A stretch of DNA of 7,508 nt from Clostridia bacterium. GTDB taxonomy: Bacteria > Bacillota > Clostridia > Oscillospirales > CAG-272. The stretch lies in the NCBI GenBank assembly GCA_017648425.1, contig JAGCJD010000122.1, forward strand, positions 1 to 7,508, read 5' to 3'. Position numbers and translations under genes: made by a program. The notes under the pieces were generated by a model. It saw only the letters and a program-made list of their open reading frames with translations, was not told the origin of the DNA and did not search any database. This document shows positions 1 to 5,932 of the stretch, one piece after another. Within the stretch, counting starts at the first letter, position 1; every line of letters starts with the position of its first letter.

Positions 1-573
1 ATGTGGCTGAATGCAAATGGATTGGATACATCTCCTGTATTGAATATAAAAAGCAAACCGCTGATAAAATCAATAAGCAATAGCGTAACTCTTCCGCATG
101 ATATAATTGACGAAAATGAGGTAAGAGCTGTATTGCTCGCTTTAAGTGAAAAGGTATCTTATCGAATGAGAAAGGCGGAGCTTTTATGCAATACGGTACA
201 GCTTTATATACGGGATTTTGAGTTTTGTTCGTATGAGCGTCAAGTCAGACTTGAAATACCCAACAGAACGGCATCTTGCTTACTTGAAGCATCGTTTAAT
301 CTGTTTAAAATCAATCATATATCAGGTAAGCCGATACGCGCGATAGGAATTCGAGCTTGTAATCTGTCAAGTGATAGTGAATGTCAAATGGATATATCCG
401 AGCGTTCAAGTGTTATAGATAAGCGCGAAAGAGCTGAGAGTACAACAGACGCAATACGCAACAAATACGGTAGAAAAGCCATTCAAAGAGGAATAATACT
501 TAACTGCGATATATTATCATCGGCAAAAATAAATGACGAAAATCTTTCGTTTACAAAAACAATGGACATGTAA
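1..573 (+). CDS. dinB: Y-family DNA polymerase (DinB/Pol IV-like), C-terminal part, 5' end cut by window
   Basis: This is the C-terminal 190 residues of a Y-family translesion DNA polymerase, which copies past damaged bases. The reading frame is open from the first base. The ATG at 1 is very unlikely to be the true start: the palm and fingers domains and the catalytic carboxylates are absent, and full proteins are about 400 residues. Visible are the end of the thumb (WLNANGLDTSPV, residues 2-13) and the little-finger domain (about 18-120: SISNSVTLP, TVQLYIRD, GKPIRAIGIRACNL). A late conserved segment, AIRNKYGRKAIQRG (151-164), is typical of clostridial members as I recall them. Where such proteins often carry a QLSxF clamp-binding peptide, this one reads QMDIS (129-133). 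The gene converges on dxs and ends in TKTMDM inside the shared palindrome. The family is fairly sure; DinB versus a related clostridial Y-family subgroup is not resolved. Confidence 0.8.
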   Translation: MWLNANGLDTSPVLNIKSKPLIKSISNSVTLPHDIIDENEVRAVLLALSEKVSYRMRKAELLCNTVQLYIRDFEFCSYERQVRLEIPNRTASCLLEASFNLFKINHISGKPIRAIGIRACNLSSDSECQMDISERSSVIDKRERAESTTDAIRNKYGRKAIQRGIILNCDILSSAKINDENLSFTKTMDM

Positions 574-597
574 CATTACATGTCCATTGTTTTTGTA
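552..597. terminator. Bidirectional intrinsic terminator covering both stop codons
   Basis: Arms 552-573 and 576-597 are perfect reverse complements (22 bp) around a CA centre, so a real RNA hairpin would have about 20 pairs and a small loop. Each strand ends the stem in GTTTTTGT, giving a U-rich tail in both directions. Both TAA stops (571-573 plus, 576-578 minus) lie in the stem. Seen directly: the symmetry. Inferred: termination of both convergent transcripts. Confidence 0.8.
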
Positions 598-2483
598 TCT
601 GCTTTTAACACATACGAACATATGCTCTCCGCATTTATTCCTGCGGATGTATAAATGCTTTCGCCTGCTTTTCTTTTGTCAACAAAACTGTCGTTGACTG
701 CAATTATATGAATATTCTTTTTTGATATTTCCTTATGCTCTATAAGCTTGTGATATAGGTTCATACCCATTCCGCCACTGAGAATTTCTTCTTCTAAAAG
801 AACGATATTGGATACTTGATCCGAAATAAACTCACATATTCTTTGAGCGCATATATCATATGGTTTTATCATTTCGAGCAATATAACTCCGGTGCTATGC
901 TCCGAATTGTTAAGCATATCAGACGCTTTAAGAGCTTCAAGCGCTATTCTTCCGTGAGTAATGATAACAGTGCTTATCTTTTCTTTTTTGTCAAAGTTAG
1001 CTCTTATACCTATATCTGTCGGTTGAATGTTGCCGTAAAATTCAGAAATTATTCTTTCGTCCTCACAGCCGTTGGGATAACGGATAGCGGCAGGAACACC
1101 CTCGTCCAAAGCATGCTTAATACAAAGCCTGAGCATATCGTTAGAAATAGGAGTATATATTTTTAGATTTGGAATTTCGGATAAAAAAGCAACATCAAAA
1201 ATTCCGTGATGGGTTGCCCCGTCACATGGATTTAGTCCTGCTCTGTCCACGCACATTATAACAGGTAACTTTTGAAGAGCTATATCGTGGACGATGTTGT
1301 CAAAACCTCTTTGTAAAAATGTTGAATAAATAGCGACTATCGGTTTGCCGCCGTTTGCCGCAAGACCTGCCGCAAATGTCAAAGCGTGTTCTTCGGCAAT
1401 TCCAACATCAAAAAATCTCTTTGGAAATTTTTCTCTGAATTCACAAAGTCCCGTTCCGTCACACATAGCGGCAGTTACTGCAAATATTTTATCATCATCT
1501 TGCGCAAGCTCGGTTATAACATGTCCCATGGTATCCGAAAAGGTTTGTTTAGCGCAAGAAGCGCCGAAAGGAGACATTCCATGATATTTGTCGGGAGCTT
1601 GCTCGGCGGGCTTGTATCCCTTCCCCTTGACAGTTTTTACATGAACGACTACGCTTTCGCCAAGCTTTTTAGCTTCGCTTAAAAGTCTTTCAACCTGGTC
1701 GTAGTCATTTCCGTCAATAGGACCTAAATAGGTAAGCCCCATGCTCTCGAAGTAATTTGAGCCGTAAAGTGTGTTTTTGATCATTTTTTTAGTTGCCAAC
1801 ACAAATTTAAATAACGGCTTTCCAATAAGCGGTATTATGCGTAAAAAGATACCCGTTACCTTTTTCGTCTTAAAGTAGCTTGGGCTTGTCCTCAGCTTTG
1901 AAAGATTTTTTGCAAAGCGTCCAATATTTTTGGATATAGACATTTCGTTCTCATTTAGAATGATTATCATGTTAAGGTCTTTTTGACAGTTGTTGAGAGC
2001 CTCGTGTATCATTCCGCCTGTGTATGCTCCGTCGCCAATAACAGCTATCGTGTATGCATCAGATCCACTGAGTTTGTCGGATATAGCAAATCCAAGGGCT
2101 GCGGAAAGAGATGTGGAGCTATGCCCTGCGCCGAAGCAATCGTGTTCGCTTTCTTCCCTGTTTGTAAACCCACAAATTCCTCCTGATCGGCGGAGAGTAT
2201 CCATTTTTGTATATCTACCTGTAAGTAGCTTATGAACATAGCTTTGGTGACCTACATCAAAAATGATATGATCTGAGGGCGAATCGAAAACTCTGTGTAT
2301 AGCCATTGTGAGTTCAACTACACCAAGATTTGACGCGAGATGTCCTCCATTATTGGAAACTATTCTGACTAGCTCCTCGCGTATCTCCTCGGCCACATCA
2401 GGCATTTCCTCCTGAGGTATTCCCTTGAAATCAACAGGTGAATTTATTTTATTTAAATATTTGATCTCTTTATTTTCAATCAT
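576..2483 (-). CDS. dxs: 1-deoxy-D-xylulose-5-phosphate synthase
   Basis: This cytosolic, thiamine-diphosphate-dependent enzyme condenses pyruvate and glyceraldehyde 3-phosphate to DXP, the first step of the MEP isoprenoid pathway and a source for thiamine and pyridoxal. The 635-residue product matches the usual length of about 620-640. Motifs: DVGHQSYVHKLLTGR (76-90, with the active-site His of GHQ), the ThDP/Mg motif GDGAYTGG (150-157) with NEN (177-179), GIAEEHALTFAAG (361-373, containing the glutamate that activates the cofactor), DRAGLNPCDGATHHGIFD (413-430) and AIRYPNG (466-472). ATG at 2483 is chosen because AAAGGTAG lies 8 bases upstream. A TTG ten codons further out (2513) falls at or before the predicted transcription start. 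It appears monocistronic, downstream of the cotJ terminator. The C-terminal TKTMDM is dictated by the terminator palindrome. Confidence 0.95.
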   Translation of the reverse strand: MIENKEIKYLNKINSPVDFKGIPQEEMPDVAEEIREELVRIVSNNGGHLASNLGVVELTMAIHRVFDSPSDHIIFDVGHQSYVHKLLTGRYTKMDTLRRSGGICGFTNREESEHDCFGAGHSSTSLSAALGFAISDKLSGSDAYTIAVIGDGAYTGGMIHEALNNCQKDLNMIIILNENEMSISKNIGRFAKNLSKLRTSPSYFKTKKVTGIFLRIIPLIGKPLFKFVLATKKMIKNTLYGSNYFESMGLTYLGPIDGNDYDQVERLLSEAKKLGESVVVHVKTVKGKGYKPAEQAPDKYHGMSPFGASCAKQTFSDTMGHVITELAQDDDKIFAVTAAMCDGTGLCEFREKFPKRFFDVGIAEEHALTFAAGLAANGGKPIVAIYSTFLQRGFDNIVHDIALQKLPVIMCVDRAGLNPCDGATHHGIFDVAFLSEIPNLKIYTPISNDMLRLCIKHALDEGVPAAIRYPNGCEDERIISEFYGNIQPTDIGIRANFDKKEKISTVIITHGRIALEALKASDMLNNSEHSTGVILLEMIKPYDICAQRICEFISDQVSNIVLLEEEILSGGMGMNLYHKLIEHKEISKKNIHIIAVNDSFVDKRKAGESIYTSAGINAESICSYVLKADTKTMDM

Positions 2484-2516
2484 ATATTTAACTACCTTTA
2501 CTTTTACTATCAATAC

Positions 2517-2562
2517 ATTATATCACAGTTCTCATATAAAATAAAGAGTTTTTTTAAAAATA
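2517..2562 (-). promoter_or_regulatory. dxs promoter: extended -10 with AT-rich upstream element
   Basis: On the minus strand TGATATAAT (2525-2517) is a perfect extended -10 (TGN-TATAAT). No good -35 is present at 17 bp, only TTTATT-like sequence. Pure A and T tracts at 2549-2562 sit at about -40 to -53, where an UP element would act. The same tract forms the U-rich tail of the cotJ terminator. Transcription would start near 2510, some 27 bases before the ATG. Confidence 0.65.
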
Positions 2563-2602
2563 ATTAACAGTTTCCCCCACACGAATATTTCATGTGGGGG
2601 AA
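2556..2602 (-). terminator. cotJ operon terminator
   Basis: A 10-bp perfect stem (2572-2581 with 2593-2602, containing five C-G pairs) and an 11-base loop lie about 10 bases after the cotJC stop. On the minus strand the stem is followed by AAACTGTTAATTATTTTT, so the U-run is displaced by several bases, which may make termination incomplete. Read-through would run into dxs. Confidence 0.65.
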
Positions 2603-2611
2603 TGGCATATG

Positions 2612-3226
2612 TTATTTGCAGGTATGACGCTTTTTGTCGTATGAGGGATTATAGGCGTAAAAATTCTTTGAATCAAGGTTATCCTGCGCTATGCGAATAG
2701 CATCTGAAAATCTTTGATAGTGCACGATCTCTCTTTCTCGCAAGAATTTTATAGGATCTCTGACATCAGGATCGTCAACAAGGCGCAAAATATTATCATA
2801 AGTTGTACGCGCCTTTTGCTCTGCTGCAAGGTCCTCATTAAGATCTGTCAACAAATCGCCTTTTACTCCTACATATTTCATATCGAACGGTATTCCGCTC
2901 GCTGACACGGGATATGTGCCTACCGGGTGGTCAACAATATATGTAGCAAACGGGGTTCCCGCGATTTGCTCAGGTGTGAGATTTTTTGTAAGCTGATGCA
3001 GAATAGCCGCTACTATTTCAAGGTGCGCCAGCTCTTCAGTACCTATATCTGTCAATATTCCTGTTATCTTTCCGTCAGGGCTGGAATAGCGCTGATTAAG
3101 ATATCTCATGGAAGCACCAAGTTCACCGTCAGGTCCACCCAATTGCGATATGATAATTTGCGCGGTTTGTGAGTTTGGAGTTTTTATTTTAACAGGATAT
3201 TCAAGCTTTTTTTCATAGATCCACAT
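2612..3226 (-). CDS. cotJC: Spore coat protein CotJC, manganese-catalase family
   Basis: This is a ferritin-like four-helix protein of the Mn-catalase family. In Bacillus, CotJC is part of the inner spore coat and needs CotJA. The 204-residue product is slightly longer than B. subtilis CotJC (about 189). It starts MWIYEKKLEYPVK, almost as the Bacillus protein does. The di-manganese ligands expected from Mn catalases all appear to be present: E35 (DGELGA), E65 and H68 (EELAHLE), E136 (LAAEQKAR) and H169 (REIVHYQRF). Catalase activity, removing hydrogen peroxide, is therefore plausible, but it is inferred. The C-terminal tail after about 188 (FYAYNPSYDKKRHTCK) is polar with one Cys and lies outside the fold. 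ATG at 3226 has AAAGGAAT 8 bases upstream. It is the last gene of the operon, 22 bp after cotJB. Confidence 0.93.
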   Translation of the reverse strand: MWIYEKKLEYPVKIKTPNSQTAQIIISQLGGPDGELGASMRYLNQRYSSPDGKITGILTDIGTEELAHLEIVAAILHQLTKNLTPEQIAGTPFATYIVDHPVGTYPVSASGIPFDMKYVGVKGDLLTDLNEDLAAEQKARTTYDNILRLVDDPDVRDPIKFLREREIVHYQRFSDAIRIAQDNLDSKNFYAYNPSYDKKRHTCK

Positions 3227-3248
3227 ATCGAATTATTCCTTTCTTCGT

Positions 3249-3587
3249 TCAATTGGCATCAGCATCCCATGGCCAAGGGTTATCAACCCAATTCCAGGAG
3301 CAATCACTTGAGTTGTTGAAGTTTGTTATTGGCATATTACAGCTGTTATTTATAGCATCTGCTACCATTTCTCGCTCTGCTTTTAATTTATGGTAGAGAT
3401 CGAGTGCCTTTTTACAATTTGGATATGCGTCAAGATAAAGTATAGTATCGATTATTGAAAAATCTATCATTTTCAATTTCATTTGCAGAGCTTTGCAATC
3501 AATCGAGACACTACTTCCATCTGAGCATTTGTTTGATCCAAGATTACCTCTAAACATTCCTCTTGAATTGTTATATCTGTCAACCAC
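3249..3587 (-). CDS. cotJB: Spore coat protein CotJB
   Basis: This is a small spore-coat component encoded with CotJA and CotJC; its biochemical role is unknown. The core (about 33-112) matches CotJB: LQMKLKMIDFSIIDTILYLDAYP (from about 34), a charged helix, then the tryptophan-rich end WNWVDNPWPW (98-107), very like the Bacillus C-terminus. I place the start at GTG 3587: GGGAGG, inside the end of cotJA, sits 7-8 bases upstream, and the GTG overlaps the cotJA stop (GTGGTTGA). This gives 112 residues with a Ser/Asn/Gly-rich extension of about 32 before the conserved core; Bacillus CotJB is about 87. The in-frame ATG at 3557 directly abuts AGAGGA, which is too close. An ATG at 3644 would lie deep inside cotJA and has no support. 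Confidence 0.88.
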   Translation of the reverse strand: MVDRYNNSRGMFRGNLGSNKCSDGSSVSIDCKALQMKLKMIDFSIIDTILYLDAYPNCKKALDLYHKLKAEREMVADAINNSCNMPITNFNNSSDCSWNWVDNPWPWDADAN

Positions 3588-3867
3588 GGCAGCTACCTCC
3601 CTTGTAAACGCTTTCTCCCATAAACGGAAGATCAAGCTCTGCAAATACAGTACCCTTCATAAGCGCTGTTTCCTTATCGTAAAGATTATCAAAGCTTTGA
3701 AGCGGTGCATATACAGATGCCAAAGGATAGTTTTCAAGTCCCCATGTTTTGTTTTGAATATCATTTGCTATGTCTGCACAATTGTCAGAATTAATTTCCA
3801 TTCGTCTGCAACGGAAATTTCCTTCTCTTTTTGCGCAGGAAGATGTGTTATCAAAATCCTTGTACAT
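3580..3867 (-). CDS. cotJA: Spore coat associated protein CotJA
   Basis: First gene of the cotJ operon. In Bacillus, CotJA is needed to assemble CotJC into the coat and is made in the mother cell. The 95-residue product has the family core at about 46-84: YPLASVYAPLQSFDNLYD, then ETALMKGTVFAELDLPFMGE, matching the Bacillus pattern of an aromatic-rich stretch followed by G-T-x-F-x-E-L-D-x-P-F. The first 40 residues are polar with three cysteines (11, 20, 30) and a basic RCRR patch and are less conserved. The end is KGGSCRG. ATG at 3867 follows GAAAGGTTAG at a slightly long spacing of about 10. The end of the gene carries the Shine-Dalgarno sequence of cotJB, so the two are probably translationally coupled. 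Confidence 0.9.
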   Translation of the reverse strand: MYKDFDNTSSCAKREGNFRCRRMEINSDNCADIANDIQNKTWGLENYPLASVYAPLQSFDNLYDKETALMKGTVFAELDLPFMGESVYKGGSCRG

Positions 3868-3898
3868 AACTTATCTAACCTTTCTATAAAATATAAGA

Positions 3899-3910
3899 GT
3901 ATTTAAATAC
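3899..3910. repeat. 12-bp perfect palindrome upstream of cotJA
   Basis: GTATTTAAATAC lies 32 bases before the cotJA start, in the leader or promoter region. It could be a regulator site or simply AT-rich chance. I could not assign a convincing sporulation (sigma-E) promoter in 3868-3962. TCATATG at 3929-3923 resembles a sigma-E -35, but no good CATACAnT follows at 13-16 bp. Confidence 0.35.
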
Positions 3911-3962
3911 CCTCATATTTAGCATATGATATTACCACGGAAAGTGTTATGCGTTATTAAAC

Positions 3963-3996
3963 AAGAAACCGCACTCGAATTCGAGCGCGGTTTCTT
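3963..3996 (-). terminator. Intrinsic terminator of the sugar-phosphate mutase gene
   Basis: A strong GC-rich hairpin begins 5 bases past the mutase stop. Arms 3963-3977 and 3982-3996 enclose a 4-base loop. One position (3973/3986) is a G-U wobble in the minus-strand RNA but an A-C mismatch in plus-strand RNA, so the fold favours the minus strand. The tail TTTCTTGTTTAAT is U-rich. Confidence 0.85.
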
Positions 3997-4001
3997 TATA
4001 T

Positions 4002-5681
4002 TTATTTTGCGTATTCCTTGAATGTGTTTCTGATTTCTGAAAGCTTTTTGTTAGCGCAAGCTTCGTTTTCAGCAACAACGCAGTAGTAGATCTTACATTT
4101 AGGCTCAGTTCCCGAAGGGCGCGCCGCCACCCAAGTTCCATCGGCGAAAATGAATTTAAGAACATTAGATTTTGGAAAGCCCTCAGCCATCATTTCGCTT
4201 GATGTAAAGTCTTGAATTTTAACGACCTTTACGCCGCCAATGGATGTAGGCGGATTGTTTCTCAAATCGTTCATAAGCTTTGCAATTCGCTGTTGTCCAT
4301 CTATTCCTTTGAAAACAAAGTTATCAATGGAATCAACAAAATAACCGTGCTCACAATATAAATCATACAGAACATCAAGAAGCGTTTTTCCCTGCTCCTT
4401 GTAGTACGCGGCAGCCTCACACAGCATCAAGGAAGCCTGAACGGCATCTTTGTCCCTTGCAAAATCTGCAATAAGACAACCATAACTTTCCTCGTATCCA
4501 AACACAAAGGTTTTGTCCCCGATCAATTCATGATTGTAGATTTTATTGCCTATAAACTTAAATCCTGTAAGCGTTTTTTCTGTGCTTACACCGTATTTTT
4601 CGCATATTCTGTCACCAAGATCTGAGGTAACGACAGTATTAAACATTACACCGTTTTCAGGTAATGTACCGTTTCTTTTCTTTGTTGAAAGGATATATTC
4701 AATTAAGACAGCGGCAGACTGATTACCCGTCATTCTAACAAATTCATTACCGCGTTTGACGGCAACGCCAAGTCTGTCACAGTCAGGATCAGTGGTGATT
4801 ATAATATCAGCGTCGTGCTTTTTTGCATATTCGATTGAAAGTATATAAGCTCCATCTGTTTCGGGATTTGGATTTGGTGTATTACTGAACTCTGTATCGG
4901 GATAACACTGTTCAAGAACAGGAATTACATCATATCCAAGTCGTTCAAGAACTGTTCTTACAGGTACATTTCCCGTTCCATGCTGAGGAGAATAAACTAT
5001 TTTTATATCCTTATTTACATCGGGAGATACACTTATTGACATAACATCTTTATAATAACTCTCGTCAACATCTTTTCCGATAACGGTTATCATGTCGCCT
5101 GCCTGTTCGAGTGTCATGACCTTGACTGAGAGAGGGTCTTGAATTTTTGAAATTTCCGCAATTACAAGATCGTTAAGTTCGGGAATAAGCTGACAACCTC
5201 TTTCGTCATACAGTTTATATCCGTTATATTCGGGGGGATTATGAGATGCTGTAATAACAACACCGCCAAACGCATTGAGAAATCTTACAGCGTAAGAAAG
5301 CTCAGGTGTTGGACGAAGCGAATCAAAAATATAAGACTTTATGCCGTTAGCAGCAAGAACACCTGCGGTTTCATGGCAAAACTCAACGCTGAAACGTCTG
5401 TTGTCGTGAACGATAACAATTCCGCGATCACAAGCCTCCTTACCTGCTTTCTTTATATAATCCGCATAACCTTGCGTAGTTTTTCTTACAATATATTTGT
5501 TTATGCGGTTTATTCCCGCGCCAAGTAATCCACGAAGTCCTGCTGTACCAAACTCAAGCTCGCAAAAGAATCTTTCTTTAATCTCATTGTCATTATCCTT
5601 AATAGATTCAAGCTCTTTTTTTGTTTCACTATCTACATTTTCGCTGTTTAACCAATGATTATATATATCAATATAACTCAT
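4002..5681 (-). CDS. pgcA: Phosphoglucomutase/phosphomannomutase (alpha-D-phosphohexomutase family)
   Basis: The enzyme interconverts hexose 1-phosphate and 6-phosphate, most likely glucose, through a phosphoserine, linking glycolysis with UDP-glucose and envelope sugar synthesis in the cytosol. The 559 residues fit the long Firmicutes PgcA/Pgm type. The motifs appear in family order: FGTAGLRG near 44-51; the catalytic phosphoserine loop TASHNPPEYNGYK (144-156, Ser146); the Mg loop DPDCDR (298-303); the sugar-binding loop GYEESYG (395-401); and the phosphate-binding loop RPSGTEPK (521-528). ATG at 5681 has a perfect GGAGG 7 bases upstream and lies just after a sigma-A promoter. The frame is open to 5789, but that start would be upstream of the transcription start. 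Glucose versus mannose preference cannot be read with certainty. Confidence 0.94.
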   Translation of the reverse strand: MSYIDIYNHWLNSENVDSETKKELESIKDNDNEIKERFFCELEFGTAGLRGLLGAGINRINKYIVRKTTQGYADYIKKAGKEACDRGIVIVHDNRRFSVEFCHETAGVLAANGIKSYIFDSLRPTPELSYAVRFLNAFGGVVITASHNPPEYNGYKLYDERGCQLIPELNDLVIAEISKIQDPLSVKVMTLEQAGDMITVIGKDVDESYYKDVMSISVSPDVNKDIKIVYSPQHGTGNVPVRTVLERLGYDVIPVLEQCYPDTEFSNTPNPNPETDGAYILSIEYAKKHDADIIITTDPDCDRLGVAVKRGNEFVRMTGNQSAAVLIEYILSTKKRNGTLPENGVMFNTVVTSDLGDRICEKYGVSTEKTLTGFKFIGNKIYNHELIGDKTFVFGYEESYGCLIADFARDKDAVQASLMLCEAAAYYKEQGKTLLDVLYDLYCEHGYFVDSIDNFVFKGIDGQQRIAKLMNDLRNNPPTSIGGVKVVKIQDFTSSEMMAEGFPKSNVLKFIFADGTWVAARPSGTEPKCKIYYCVVAENEACANKKLSEIRNTFKEYAK

Positions 5682-5712
5682 TTTAAGACCTCCGTGTACC
5701 GCTTTTTTTATT

Positions 5713-5741
5713 ATTATATAATAGATTATTTCAAAATTCAA
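5713..5741 (-). promoter_or_regulatory. Sigma-A promoter of the mutase gene
   Basis: TTGAAT (5741-5736), a 17-bp spacer and a perfect TATAAT (5718-5713) on the minus strand. Transcription would begin near 5706, leaving a 25-base leader with GGAGG. The promoter is divergent from the transporter promoter, with 71 bp between the two -35 elements. Confidence 0.8.
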
Positions 5742-5812
5742 TAACAAAAATGTTAAAATGTGTGAAATATTCTTAAATTCTTTCGACAATTTCTTTTTTT
5801 TAAATTATCCAC

Positions 5813-5841
5813 TTGACAAATACTTAAAAGTATGATATTAT
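5813..5841 (+). promoter_or_regulatory. Strong sigma-A promoter of the amino-acid transporter operon
   Basis: Perfect TTGACA (5813-5818), a 17-bp spacer, and TATTAT (5836-5841) preceded by TG at 5833-5834, an extended -10. A T-rich tract (about 5791-5805) just upstream could act as an UP element. Transcription would start near 5848. Confidence 0.87.
5820..5833. repeat. Inverted repeat in the promoter spacer, possible operator
   Basis: ATACTT (5820-5825) and AAGTAT (5828-5833) form a dyad with a 2-bp centre, exactly between the -35 and -10 of the transporter promoter. A repressor bound here would block RNA polymerase. The dyad is seen directly; the function is inferred, and the short arms could be chance. 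Confidence 0.4.
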
Positions 5842-5847
5842 ATTATT

Positions 5848-5916
5848 GCTTTATCAAAGTAAAGCGTTAAAACGCATGATGTTGAGTAAAGCTTAAATAA
5901 ACGACCGTAAAGACGG
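5848..5916 (+). promoter_or_regulatory. Structured 5' leader of the transporter operon with alternative hairpins
   Basis: The 85-base leader holds a hairpin GCTTTA/TAAAGC (5848-5853 with 5860-5865), a second GCGT/ACGC (5864-5867 with 5872-5875) that overlaps the first by two bases, and CCGT-AAAG-ACGG (5905-5916) just before the GGAGG at 5920-5924. The octamer AGTAAAGC occurs twice (5858-5865 and 5885-5892), so GCTTTA at 5848 can pair with either copy. I do not recognise a known riboswitch class, and no U-run terminator is visible. Regulatory function is inferred. Confidence 0.4.
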
Positions 5917-5932
5917 CATGGAGGACATTTTT

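Noticed and set aside
816..1682. Plus-strand open frames opposite dxs
   Set aside because: They have no family resemblance, no ribosome sites, and lie wholly inside a well-conserved gene on the other strand.
2484..2513. TTG start for dxs ten codons upstream
   Set aside because: It falls at or before the expected transcription start of the extended -10 promoter, while the ATG at 2483 has a good ribosome site.
2714..3172. Plus-strand open frames opposite cotJC
   Set aside because: They are antisense shadows of a clear CotJC gene, with unusual composition and no start signals.
3868..3962. Sigma-E promoter for the cotJ operon
   Set aside because: It is expected from biology, and TCATATG (3929-3923) resembles a -35, but no CATACAnT-like -10 at proper spacing was found, so it is not called.
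5241..5528. Plus-strand 95-codon frame opposite the mutase
   Set aside because: It overlaps the conserved catalytic region of the mutase and has no recognisable domain or ribosome site.
5682..5789. N-terminal extension of the mutase (MSKEFKNISH... start at 5789)
   Set aside because: It lies mostly upstream of the predicted transcription start near 5706, and the ATG at 5681 has an ideal GGAGG and matches the family N-terminus.
5918..5932. ATG at 5918 as start of the binding protein
   Set aside because: This would put the GGAGG ribosome site inside the gene and add MEDIF before a normal lipoprotein signal peptide.
5848..5932. Known riboswitch or T-box in the transporter leader
   Set aside because: The leader is too short, with no T-box sequence, no lysine, glutamine or guanidine aptamer signatures that I recognise, and no terminator/antiterminator pair with a U-run.
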